Positions 1 to 6,339 are shown, counted from the first letter of the stretch. The stretch: DNA of 8,328 bases from an uncultured Pseudoflavonifractor sp. (GCA_947383685.1 CANDEE010000065.1:1-8328); one strand, 5' to 3'. Made by a program: numbers and translations. The notes: generated from the sequence alone by a model not told the origin.

Positions 1-1450
1 AGTGGGAGAAGAACATCCGGTCCCCGTGCTCCCCCAGCAGGTGGTCGGAAAGGCGGAGCTTGTAATCAATGTAGGAGCGCCGCTTTTGGGAGCTGAGCCC
101 CGCCACCTTCCGGGTGTCGATGGGGCTTTCCCGCCAGGCGGAGAAATGCTCTATCTCCCCCCGGACATTGCCGCTGTATAGCTGGCGGTGGACCTTCCGA
201 ATCTCCGGGTGGATACGCTCGTAGCGGAAATAGGGGTCCCCCCACAAAAGCTCGTTGGCCGCCTGTTCTTCAGGGGTCATCCTCCCCTTCTGCATATTGC
301 GGAACAGGTCCAGCATATAGCCCACATAGCCGCAGAAAAATTCATCCGAGCCCTGGCCCGTCAGCACGGCCTTGGCCGGGGACTGCTGGACAAGGCCGGA
401 GAGAAGGTAGGCCGCCACGTCGTAGGTCTCCTTCACCGCCGATTCGGCGTGATAGATGACCTTGCCCAGATTCTCCCAAAGTTCGGCCTCATTAACCTTG
501 GTGCTGTAATGGGTAGAGCCCACACATTCCTTCACCATCTGCTGAAAGGCGCTCTCATCCAGCTCCCCCTCCCCAATTTCCGCAGAGAAGGAATAATAGC
601 TGTTCAAGAGGAATTTCCCGATATAGCAGGCCACCACCGAGCTGTCCAGGCCCCCGGAGATATAAAACCCGATGGGCACGTCGGCCACCAGCCGGCGGGA
701 GATGGCCTCCTTCAGCTTTTCCCGCAGGGTTTCGGCGTAATACTCCTCTCCCAGGTCGGGACCCTCCTCCGTGGGATAGCGCAAGTCCCAGAACTCCAGA
801 TCCCGGACGCTCTCTGCCGTCACCACCAGCATATGGCCCCCCTGAAGGGCGTGGATACCGTGGAAAAAGGTGACGGGAGACACCACGCCGGGGAAATTCA
901 TGAGCTGGTCTACCGCCTTCATATTGAGCCGCCGGGGCACCCCGGGGTATTCCAGGATGGCCTTGATCTCCGAGGCAAAGAGGAGCCGCCCATCATGGAC
1001 GGTATAAAAGAGGGGGCAGATGCCGATCTGATCCCGGACAAGAAGGAGCTGCTTTTTATTGCCGTCATAGAGAGCGATGGCAAACTGCCCGTTGAGCCGC
1101 TTGGGGAACTCCAGGCCCTCCTCCTCATAGAGGTGGAGGATGACCTCCACATCGGTCCTGGTACGGAACCGGTGGCCCTTCTCCTCCAGCTCCTTCCGCA
1201 GCTCCCGGAAGTTAAAGACCTCTCCGTTGCAGATCATGGAGAGGGTTTGATCCTCGTTCTGGATGGGCTGCATCCCGCCGCTGAGGTCCAGAAAGCTCAG
1301 GCGGTTAAAGCCCAGGGCCACGTTGTCCAGCACCAGGGCCTCTGTGCCGTCAGGCCCCCGGTGGCGGATGGCCCGGAGCATATTGTCCAGTACGCCCCGG
1401 TCGGGGCGGGAGGCGTTTGTCTGGTTGAACATTCCGCAGATACCGCACAT
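1..1450 (-). CDS. asnB: Asparagine synthetase (glutamine-hydrolysing), 3' end beyond window
   Basis: AsnB-type enzyme: an N-terminal glutaminase releases ammonia from glutamine, and a C-terminal synthetase activates a carboxylate with ATP to form an amide. The frame is open from ATG 1450 to the window edge, giving 483 residues. It begins MCGICGMFNQ, so Cys2 is the class II amidotransferase nucleophile after Met removal; this fixes the start. Also visible are RHRGPDG (about 30-35), GFNRLSFLD (about 47-55), CNGEVFN (74-80), the ATP pyrophosphatase loop SGGLDSS (265-271), TGQGSDEFFCGY and, near the cut, KLRLSDHLLGEHGDRM. Family members usually run to about 550-630 residues, so the last 100 or so are missing. 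No Shine-Dalgarno is visible before the ATG, and a small reading frame stops 5 nt upstream. Relatives make free asparagine or amidate envelope precursors (B. subtilis AsnB amidates peptidoglycan diaminopimelate). Being next to a Dlt-like operon makes an envelope role plausible but unproven. Confidence 0.95.
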   Translation of the reverse strand, partial: MCGICGMFNQTNASRPDRGVLDNMLRAIRHRGPDGTEALVLDNVALGFNRLSFLDLSGGMQPIQNEDQTLSMICNGEVFNFRELRKELEEKGHRFRTRTDVEVILHLYEEEGLEFPKRLNGQFAIALYDGNKKQLLLVRDQIGICPLFYTVHDGRLLFASEIKAILEYPGVPRRLNMKAVDQLMNFPGVVSPVTFFHGIHALQGGHMLVVTAESVRDLEFWDLRYPTEEGPDLGEEYYAETLREKLKEAISRRLVADVPIGFYISGGLDSSVVACYIGKFLLNSYYSFSAEIGEGELDESAFQQMVKECVGSTHYSTKVNEAELWENLGKVIYHAESAVKETYDVAAYLLSGLVQQSPAKAVLTGQGSDEFFCGYVGYMLDLFRNMQKGRMTPEEQAANELLWGDPYFRYERIHPEIRKVHRQLYSGNVRGEIEHFSAWRESPIDTRKVAGLSSQKRRSYIDYKLRLSDHLLGEHGDRMFFSH

Positions 1451-1455
1451 ACCGA

Positions 1456-1623
1456 TCAACTCGTTTCTGTTTGTTGTATGTTGGTGCCGTCTGCCTCTAA
1501 AGCTGCACCACACAGGCGCTTCCCGGTCAGCGGCAATTTCTTTGGGAATTCGCTGATTGGAAGCGGCAGCGGGGCTGACGAAGCTATTCTAATCCATCCT
1601 ATAAGCCGGAAACAAAAGGCCAT
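1456..1623 (-). CDS. Possible 55-aa small ORF or gene remnant upstream of asnB
   Basis: A short frame runs from ATG 1623 (or GTG 1641) to TGA 1458-1456, only 5 nt before the asnB start. The C-terminal half (LPLTGKRLCGAALEADG, then TNIQQTETS) is low in repeats and reads more like natural protein than a chance frame. The N-terminal half is hydrophobic and unconvincing. The stretch before ATG 1623 is G-rich (GGGGGGAT) but has no proper Shine-Dalgarno. It could be a leader whose translation is coupled to asnB, which lacks a ribosome-binding site, or the tail of a gene truncated by rearrangement. I do not recognise the family. Confidence that it is expressed is low. Confidence 0.2.
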   Translation of the reverse strand: MAFCFRLIGWIRIASSAPLPLPISEFPKKLPLTGKRLCGAALEADGTNIQQTETS

Positions 1624-1662
1624 ATTCCCCGATCCCCCCACAAGATTCTTTTCTTGGAGAGT

Positions 1663-1707
1663 GTGAGAGGCCGTTCTTTTCTTCTAAAGAAAAGAACGGT
1701 CTTTCAC
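1663..1707. repeat. Long inverted repeat (stem-loop) between operon and asnB
   Basis: CCGTTCTTTTCTT (1671-1683) and AAGAAAAGAACGG (1687-1699) are perfect 13-bp complements around a 3-nt loop. The pairing extends outward through 1663-1670 and 1700-1707. In plus-strand RNA the outer part is complete with two G-U pairs; in minus-strand RNA those become A-C mismatches. Neither side has a following T tract, so it is not a typical intrinsic terminator, although it sits where one would be expected after the SGNH gene. It could act as an RNA end-protecting hairpin, a degenerate terminator or a small interspersed repeat. Confidence 0.55.
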
Positions 1708-1725
1708 GTCCGCGCAGTGGAAGGA

Positions 1726-1760
1726 GCGGTGTCACCCCTCAAACAAACGGTGCCACCCTT
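1726..1760 (-). repeat. Two tandem T-box-like motifs just after the SGNH stop
   Basis: On the minus strand AAGGGTGGCACCG (1760-1748) is followed about 10 nt later by GGGGTGACACCGC (1738-1726). The two are diverged copies, and a third weaker copy (GGGATCACACCG, 1773-1762) lies in the last codons of the SGNH gene. The first matches the conserved 3' core of T-box leaders (AGGGTGGNACCGCG) except at its last two bases; the second has one mismatch in the core. The full leader with specifier loop would have to lie inside the upstream coding region, and no terminator with a U tract follows. I therefore annotate a repeat and not a T-box riboswitch. Confidence 0.4.
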
Positions 1761-2799
1761 ACGGTGTGATCCCGTAATACTCATACTGCCGCTGTTTTTC
1801 CGCCTCGTAGGCCGCCAGCTTTTCCTCCCAACGGGCGGAAAGGGCCTCCTCCCCCCGGCGGTCTGTGAGGGCGGTGTTTTCTCTCAGCCACGTTCCCAGC
1901 CAGCGGGACAGCTTTTCCGCCCCGGAAAGGTTCATGTGGAGCCCGCCATCATAGGTGTCGGTTTCATAGTCAATGCCCGTCTCCTCCTGAAGCTCCAGGA
2001 AGTTGAGGTAAGGAAGCCCCCTTTGGGCGGCGTACTGCTCCACCTGCTCCTCCCACTGGGGATACCAGTAGGGGTACAGGCTGGGGGCCTTGATCAGTAC
2101 CAGCTGCACCCCTTCCCTCTCGCACAGGTCCGCCATCTTGTCCAGATACTTCCAGGCGTTGTCCCCAAAGGAGTAGTCCGCCAGAGGCTTCCCCTTGGGC
2201 ACGTCCCCGGCGGGCTTGGCGTCCACCCGCATATAGTAGCCGTTGAAGGACACGGGCTTGGTGTCAAAGAGGTACTCCACATCGGTCTTTTCCAACTGGC
2301 TCCACCGGGTATGGTAGCGGAGGATGGGGAACAGGTAGTCCAGGAAATGCTCCCCCTCCTTCATGGAGGCGAAAATGGCCTTCACCTTGGTGGGGGACCA
2401 TTTCATCCCCTCCAGGCTCATACGGTTATAGGCCTCATTCTGGGCCTCAGAAAACTGGAGGGACTGGATGTTGAACACCACCACCTGGGGCTTTTCGTAG
2501 CGGAAGGCGTCCTCCAGGAGATAATAGGACTGGAAAATGTACTGCTCGGCGCTGCCCCGGATATAGCTGTTGACGCCAAACTCCTGCCACAGCACCGCGG
2601 GAGAGAAGTTTTCGTAGACCTCGCAGTCCCCCACGAAAAGGAGGTCGTGATCCTTGACCTCCTTGTAATATTCCGCCACAAAGGCCCCCTCCACAATGCC
2701 GTCCACATACTTGGGCATCAGGAGCCGCTGGAGAAGGCCCAGGGTCACCAGGATGACGAGGGCCGAGGCCACGACTCGGATATATGGTTTTTGTTTCAT
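1759..2799 (-). CDS. SGNH-fold DltD-like acyltransferase with Cys in place of catalytic Ser
   Basis: Likely final step of the envelope acylation relay: a membrane-anchored extracytoplasmic SGNH protein that receives the acyl group from the MBOAT and passes it to a polymer. It has 346 residues from ATG 2799. A TTG at 2823 gives eight more residues but has no ribosome-binding site; the ATG has GGGAGG 8 nt upstream. An N-terminal membrane segment spans about 7-27. Block I is LLFVGDCEVY (53-62), where GDC59 stands for the usual GDS, and the C-terminal block is YDGGLHMNLSGAEKLS with Asp284 and His288. So the Asp/His pair is kept but the nucleophile position is Cys. Canonical DltD is somewhat longer (about 400). 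The gene starts 24 nt after the MBOAT stop and is last in the tight four-gene block. The C-terminal 40 residues are charged and Tyr-rich (KQRQYEYYG). The substrate is unknown. It could alternatively be a structural, non-catalytic partner. Confidence 0.8.
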   Translation of the reverse strand: MKQKPYIRVVASALVILVTLGLLQRLLMPKYVDGIVEGAFVAEYYKEVKDHDLLFVGDCEVYENFSPAVLWQEFGVNSYIRGSAEQYIFQSYYLLEDAFRYEKPQVVVFNIQSLQFSEAQNEAYNRMSLEGMKWSPTKVKAIFASMKEGEHFLDYLFPILRYHTRWSQLEKTDVEYLFDTKPVSFNGYYMRVDAKPAGDVPKGKPLADYSFGDNAWKYLDKMADLCEREGVQLVLIKAPSLYPYWYPQWEEQVEQYAAQRGLPYLNFLELQEETGIDYETDTYDGGLHMNLSGAEKLSRWLGTWLRENTALTDRRGEEALSARWEEKLAAYEAEKQRQYEYYGITP

Positions 2800-2807
2800 G
2801 GCTTCGT

Positions 2808-2813
2808 CCTCCC
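2808..2813 (-). promoter_or_regulatory. Ribosome-binding site that fixes the SGNH gene start
   Basis: On the minus strand GGGAGG ends 8 nt before ATG 2799. The in-frame TTG at 2823, which directly follows the MBOAT stop codon, has no comparable site. This supports the 346-residue protein with a hydrophobic N-terminus. Confidence 0.75.
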
Positions 2814-2823
2814 TTCCCGGCAA

Positions 2824-4413
2824 TCAGAAGCGGTTATAGATAAACTGGCTCTGGTCGTAGCCTACGCCGTAGGCCCCCATGAGGAGCACCAGCAGAAACA
2901 GGCCGTACCACAATGCAAATCTGACCCAGTAGGGCTTGGCGTGGATTTTCTCCCGGACGCTTCCGGTCCGCTGGACAAGGCTCACCCCCAGCATGAGAAG
3001 GCAGCCCAGGATCAAAATGCCGTAGTCCAGGCCGGTAAGCCCCAGGGCCAGCAGGGAACCGTCCCAGAGCACGTTCCAGTTGTGGACGGTAAAGACGCTC
3101 CCGATGGCCCTCACCGTCTCCCCCAGAGCGGCGTAGCAGTCAAAGATGTTCAGCACGCACACCAAAAGGAAGGTTCGCCCCACCTGGAAAAGTTTGTACC
3201 AGGATTTGCCTTTCACCGGAAATTTTTGATGGAATTTGGCGTAGAGAGGCTCCAACTCCTCCGAGGCCATGAGCACCACGTAGTTGAGAAGGCCCCAGAC
3301 GATAAAGTTCCAGCTTGCCCCGTGCCAAAGGCCCGTGGAGAACCATACCACAAAGGAGGAGACATAGACGGGTAAACGCTTGCCCGCCTTGTCCCCCAGG
3401 TGTTTCCTGGCCCACTTGGTAAAGCCCCGCATGGCCGGGGAGGTGGACAGGGGATAAAAAAGGTAGTCCCGGAACCAGGAGCACATGGAGATATGCCACC
3501 TGCGCCAGTATTCCTTGAGGGATTTGGAGAAATAGGGGCGGTTGAAGTTCTCCCTCACCCTGATGCCCAGCGCCTGGGCCAGACCGATGGTCACGTCGAT
3601 GCCTCCGGTGAAGTCGGCGTAGAGCTGGATGGTGTAAAAGAGCATCCCCACCGCGGCATAGGCCCCCCGGTAGGTATTTACGTCCCCAATGATGGTCATG
3701 ACCGCCGCCAGAATCCGGTCGGCCACCACCAGCTTTTTGAAGTAGCCCCACAGCATCCGCTGCAGGCCAAAGGCGACCTGCTTTGCGTCAAAGGCGTGGG
3801 GAGCGTACAACGTCTCCCCCAGGTCTCCAAAACGGCTGATGGGGCCCTGGATGAGCTGGGGAAAGAAGGAGACAAAAAGGAGGAACCGGAAGGGATTTTT
3901 CTCCGCCTCCATCGTGCCCCGGTACACATCCACCAGATAGCCCACGGCCTGGAAGGTATAAAAGGAGATGCCCAGAGGCAGGGCCAGGTTTAGGAAGGAA
4001 AGGCCAGGACGGCCCAGGGCGGAAAACAGGCCGTTTAAGTTGGCGATGGCGAAGTTTGTATACTTCACCACCGCCAAAACGCCCATATTCAGCACAAGGC
4101 AGCCCGCCAGCCAATGCCGGCGGACTTTTTTGTTTGCCCCTTGATATGCCTTTTTCTCCTCCCGGGAAAGCTCCTCCCTGTGTTCCTTCAAAAAGGCGGA
4201 GGCCTTTTGGGCGTTCCGGCCCATCCTCACCCCGGCATACCAGGCGGTGAGGGCGGTAAAGAGGATGTAAAGGATATATTTCGGTCCTGCCGCCAGGTAG
4301 AAAACGCAGCTCGCCCCCAGCAAAAGGGGCTGCTGGCACCGCAGGGGCAGCAGGTAATACAGCGCCAGCAGAACCAGGACAAAGCCCAGAAAGGCGTAGG
4401 AGGTAAAGAGCAT
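2824..4413 (-). CDS. MBOAT family acyltransferase (DltB/AlgI-like) with C-terminal FIYNRF motif
   Basis: Polytopic membrane O-acyltransferase of the DltB/AlgI group, moving an acyl group from an intracellular carrier-protein thioester to the outer face. It has 529 residues, normal for AlgI-type proteins. Visible are LPLGISFYTFQAVGYLVDVYRG-like sequence (about 145-166), FFPQLIQGPISRF (183-195), EYWRRWHISMCSWFRDYLFYPL (301-322, with His307) and GLWHGASWNFIVWG (361-374) with the invariant MBOAT His364. About ten hydrophobic segments are apparent. The last six residues are FIYNRF with Tyr526. In characterised systems a Tyr-containing C-terminal hexapeptide, on DltX or fused to the MBOAT, is the acyl shuttle to the SGNH partner, and that seems to be the case here. 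The start ATG directly follows the carrier-protein stop (TAAATG), with GGAGGA inside the upstream gene, so translation is probably coupled. The acyl substrate is not known. Confidence 0.93.
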   Translation of the reverse strand: MLFTSYAFLGFVLVLLALYYLLPLRCQQPLLLGASCVFYLAAGPKYILYILFTALTAWYAGVRMGRNAQKASAFLKEHREELSREEKKAYQGANKKVRRHWLAGCLVLNMGVLAVVKYTNFAIANLNGLFSALGRPGLSFLNLALPLGISFYTFQAVGYLVDVYRGTMEAEKNPFRFLLFVSFFPQLIQGPISRFGDLGETLYAPHAFDAKQVAFGLQRMLWGYFKKLVVADRILAAVMTIIGDVNTYRGAYAAVGMLFYTIQLYADFTGGIDVTIGLAQALGIRVRENFNRPYFSKSLKEYWRRWHISMCSWFRDYLFYPLSTSPAMRGFTKWARKHLGDKAGKRLPVYVSSFVVWFSTGLWHGASWNFIVWGLLNYVVLMASEELEPLYAKFHQKFPVKGKSWYKLFQVGRTFLLVCVLNIFDCYAALGETVRAIGSVFTVHNWNVLWDGSLLALGLTGLDYGILILGCLLMLGVSLVQRTGSVREKIHAKPYWVRFALWYGLFLLVLLMGAYGVGYDQSQFIYNRF

Positions 4414-4644
4414 TTAGCCTTCTTCCTCCAGGCGGCGGATCAGCTCGTAAAGGGCCTGGGCCGAGTTGAAGTTCTCCGGCAGGATGTCCTTGGCGGTGAT
4501 AGTCACGTCAAAATTCTCGCTGATCTCGGAAATGAGGCTCACAATGTCCAGAGAGTCCAGAACACCGTTGTCAATGAGGCCCTCCTCGGTCTCAAAGTCC
4601 ACATCGGGGTGCATTTCCCGCAGAATTTCCAGCAGTTCTTCCAT
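4414..4644 (-). CDS. Stand-alone acyl/aminoacyl carrier protein (DltC-like)
   Basis: Small acidic four-helix carrier protein, 76 residues, the usual length for DltC-type carriers. The motif NGVLDSLDIVSL carries Ser31, the expected 4'-phosphopantetheine attachment site, so activity needs a phosphopantetheinyl transferase encoded elsewhere. Residues 34-60 (IVSLISEISENFDVTITAKD region) match the recognition helix and loop of carrier proteins. It lies 6 nt downstream of the adenylation enzyme and directly upstream of the MBOAT (TAAATG), so it should accept the adenylated substrate and present it to the MBOAT at the membrane. AAAGGAT upstream of ATG 4644 serves as ribosome-binding site. It could be described as an ordinary acyl carrier protein, but the context favours a dedicated Dlt-like role. 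Confidence 0.93.
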   Translation of the reverse strand: MEELLEILREMHPDVDFETEEGLIDNGVLDSLDIVSLISEISENFDVTITAKDILPENFNSAQALYELIRRLEEEG

Positions 4645-4650
4645 GATCGC

Positions 4651-6171
4651 TCATCCTTTCTCATACATCTTCTTTAACGCCACCCGGTCAATTTTCCCAT
4701 TGGGGGTGAAGGGCAGCTTGTCTACCTTATAAATCCGGTTCGGCAGCATATACCGGGGCAGCTTGGTTTTCAGCTCCCGGGTCAGCTCCTTCTCGTCCGG
4801 GCCGCCGTCGTACCACAGCACGATCTTCTTCTTTTCCCCGTCGTAGATACAGGCCGCCATGCGGACGCCGGGGAGCATATTCACGTTGACCTCGATCTCC
4901 CCCAGCTCGATACGGTGGCCCATGTGCTTGATCTGGTAGTCCTTCCGGGAGACAAAGACCAGCTCTCCCCGCCCGTTGTACCGTCCCATGTCCCCGGTCT
5001 TATAGATGACCTCGGGATAGGCGGTATTCAGGGGGTTCTGGACAAAGGCCGCCGCCGTCCGCTCCGGGTCGTTGTAGTAGCCCAAGGTAATGGAGGTGCC
5101 GCGGATGCAGATCTCCCCCTCCTCTCCGTCCCCCGCCGGGGTGTTGTCCGGCTTCAGGAGGAGGATTTCCCGGTTGGGGAAGGGCCGGCCGATGGGGATG
5201 GCCTCATCGTCGGCAAACTCCCGCTCCACCCGGTACCAGCAGCACATACCCGTCCCCTCGGTAGGGCCGTAGAGGTTGGTAAAGGCGGCCTGGGGCAGAG
5301 CCTGCCGCCACAGGCGGAGCTGCTTGATGGGAAAGACCTCGCTTCCAAAGGCAACGGTGCGGAGGTATTCCGGCTTCACAATGTCAAAGGCCCCCAGGGC
5401 GCTGACCATGGTGAGGGCGGAGACCACCCAGCAGATGGTGTTGACCTTGTGCTCATTCAGGTACTCCACCAGGGCCGTAGGAAGGGAAAAGAGGCCCTTG
5501 GGGATGAGGTATGTAGTCGCCCCGAACTTCAGGGTGGGGTAAAGCTCCTTCAGGCAGGCGTCAAAATAGAGGGGGGACTGGTTGCCGAATACGGTATCTC
5601 CGTCAAACTCCAATATCTCGGAGAGCTGCTCCACATAGTCGATGACCGAGCGGTGGCAGGCCGCCACCCCCTTGGGGATGCCGGTGGAGCCGGAGGTAAA
5701 GACGATGTAGATGGGGTCGGTGTCTATGGCCCGCCCGTAAATGGCCTCCAGGGCTTCGGCGTCCACCGCTGTGGCGGAAATGTCGTCGTAGAGGACGGCC
5801 TCCCCCTCCCCTAACCGGAAAGTCCGGGCGGTGGCGATGGTGTCCTTATCGCAGATGACAAGAGGAGAGCTTACATTGTCCAGAATGAGCTGAATCCGCC
5901 CGGCGGGCATTTCCTCGTCGATGGGCACGTAGAAGCAGCCTCCGGTAATGACCCCGAAAAAGGCGGCCACCTCCTTGGGAGCCTTCCGCATAAAGACCAC
6001 CACGGGCTTTTTGTAGATCCCCTTCTGGTGGAGGTAGCTTCCCACTCCCCGGCTCTGGTCATAGACCTCTTGAAAGGTCAGGCCCGCCGTCCCGTCGGAA
6101 AAGGCCAGCTTGTCCGGCTTTTCCGCCACGATGCATTTCAGGTATTTCAGCACGTTGTTCTGCATATCCAT
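4651..6171 (-). CDS. Amino-acid adenylation enzyme, DltA-like, altered substrate pocket
   Basis: Stand-alone ANL-superfamily adenylation enzyme, 506 residues (DltA is about 500). It should adenylate a carboxylate substrate with ATP and thioesterify it to the neighbouring carrier protein. Core motifs are all present: FTSGSTGIPKG (158-168), FDACLKELYP (203-212), NLYGPTEGT (299-307), YKTGDMGRY (390-398), KDYQIKHMGHRIELGE (410-425) and PNGKIDR (490-496) with catalytic Lys493. It is closer to DltA than to typical peptide-synthetase domains in length and stand-alone form. However, VAFGSEVFP (273-281) has Gly276 where DltA has its D-Ala-selecting Cys. My manual pocket reading is D204, A205, K208, W248, A274, G276, L300, G308, M309, K493, unlike DltA. 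The start chosen is ATG 6171; ATG 6165 is an alternative, and neither has a strong Shine-Dalgarno. It is the first gene of the operon, 60 nt after the predicted transcription start. D-alanine specificity should not be assumed. Confidence 0.92.
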   Translation of the reverse strand: MDMQNNVLKYLKCIVAEKPDKLAFSDGTAGLTFQEVYDQSRGVGSYLHQKGIYKKPVVVFMRKAPKEVAAFFGVITGGCFYVPIDEEMPAGRIQLILDNVSSPLVICDKDTIATARTFRLGEGEAVLYDDISATAVDAEALEAIYGRAIDTDPIYIVFTSGSTGIPKGVAACHRSVIDYVEQLSEILEFDGDTVFGNQSPLYFDACLKELYPTLKFGATTYLIPKGLFSLPTALVEYLNEHKVNTICWVVSALTMVSALGAFDIVKPEYLRTVAFGSEVFPIKQLRLWRQALPQAAFTNLYGPTEGTGMCCWYRVEREFADDEAIPIGRPFPNREILLLKPDNTPAGDGEEGEICIRGTSITLGYYNDPERTAAAFVQNPLNTAYPEVIYKTGDMGRYNGRGELVFVSRKDYQIKHMGHRIELGEIEVNVNMLPGVRMAACIYDGEKKKIVLWYDGGPDEKELTRELKTKLPRYMLPNRIYKVDKLPFTPNGKIDRVALKKMYEKG

Positions 6172-6204
6172 CCCCCGAAAGGTGTTGGTTTTTTCTCTCT
6201 TTTC

Positions 6205-6225
6205 GCCCCGGACAGGGACTGGGGC
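6205..6225. repeat. Small GC hairpin in the 5' leader of the Dlt-like operon
   Basis: GCCCC (6205-6209) and GGGGC (6221-6225) are complementary arms around an 11-nt loop, in the roughly 60-nt transcribed leader upstream of the adenylation gene. The stem is short and I see no known riboswitch. It may influence leader stability, or be chance in GC-rich DNA. Confidence 0.25.
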
Positions 6226-6237
6226 ATAGATAAGGTA

Positions 6238-6266
6238 AGTATAGCCTTTCTCCCCTGTGGTGTCAA
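6238..6266 (-). promoter_or_regulatory. Near-consensus sigma-A promoter of the Dlt-like operon
   Basis: On the minus strand TTGACA (6266-6261) is a perfect -35, followed by a 17-nt spacer and TATACT (6243-6238), a 5/6 match to the -10. Transcription should start near 6231, leaving about 60 nt of leader before ATG 6171. It is the only strong promoter I see on this strand ahead of the four-gene block, which suggests substantial housekeeping-factor expression. Confidence 0.85.
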
Positions 6267-6310
6267 GGGCCGCCCTTCTCCGTCAAAACCGCCCAAATAT
6301 CCCCGGCCCC

Positions 6311-6339
6311 TTGCCAAATCTCCCGAAATATGATAAAAT
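6311..6339 (+). promoter_or_regulatory. Extended -10 sigma-A promoter of the transglutaminase-lipoprotein operon
   Basis: TTGCCA (6311-6316, 5/6 match to -35), a 17-nt spacer, and TAAAAT (6334-6339, 5/6 match to -10) preceded by TGA, an extended -10 element. Predicted start is near 6346, about 58 nt before ATG 6404. The -35 elements of this promoter and of the opposing operon promoter are about 44 bp apart, so one bound regulator could affect both. Confidence 0.8.

Larger units (their letters stand above)
1451..1758. other. 308-bp low-GC gap between the Dlt-like operon and asnB
   Basis: This gap separates the stop of the SGNH gene from the start of asnB and is clearly less GC-rich than the flanking genes, especially in 1451-1660. 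It holds, in minus-strand order, two imperfect copies of a GGGTGRCACCG-type repeat (1726-1760), a 13-bp perfect stem (1671-1699), and a short open frame ending at 1456. A weak minus-strand promoter could be TTGTTT (1615-1610), 18 nt, TAGAAT (1591-1586). The -10 is good but the -35 matches only at TTG, so I do not list it separately. Whether asnB is read through from the upstream operon or has its own promoter cannot be decided from this sequence. Confidence 0.6.

Noticed and set aside
2800..2823. TTG start for the SGNH protein giving eight extra residues
   Set aside because: It directly follows the MBOAT stop and has no ribosome-binding site; ATG 2799 has GGGAGG at 8 nt and gives a basic-hydrophobic N-terminus.
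188..3375. Two very long plus-strand open frames (492 and 573 codons) opposite asnB, the SGNH gene and the MBOAT
   Set aside because: Their products lack recognisable domains and are rich in His, Gly, Pro and Val; they lie antisense to genes with intact catalytic motifs. They are shadows caused by GC-rich codon bias.
4915..5814. 299-codon plus-strand frame opposite the adenylation gene
   Set aside because: Same antisense shadow effect; the minus-strand gene has every core adenylation motif in order.
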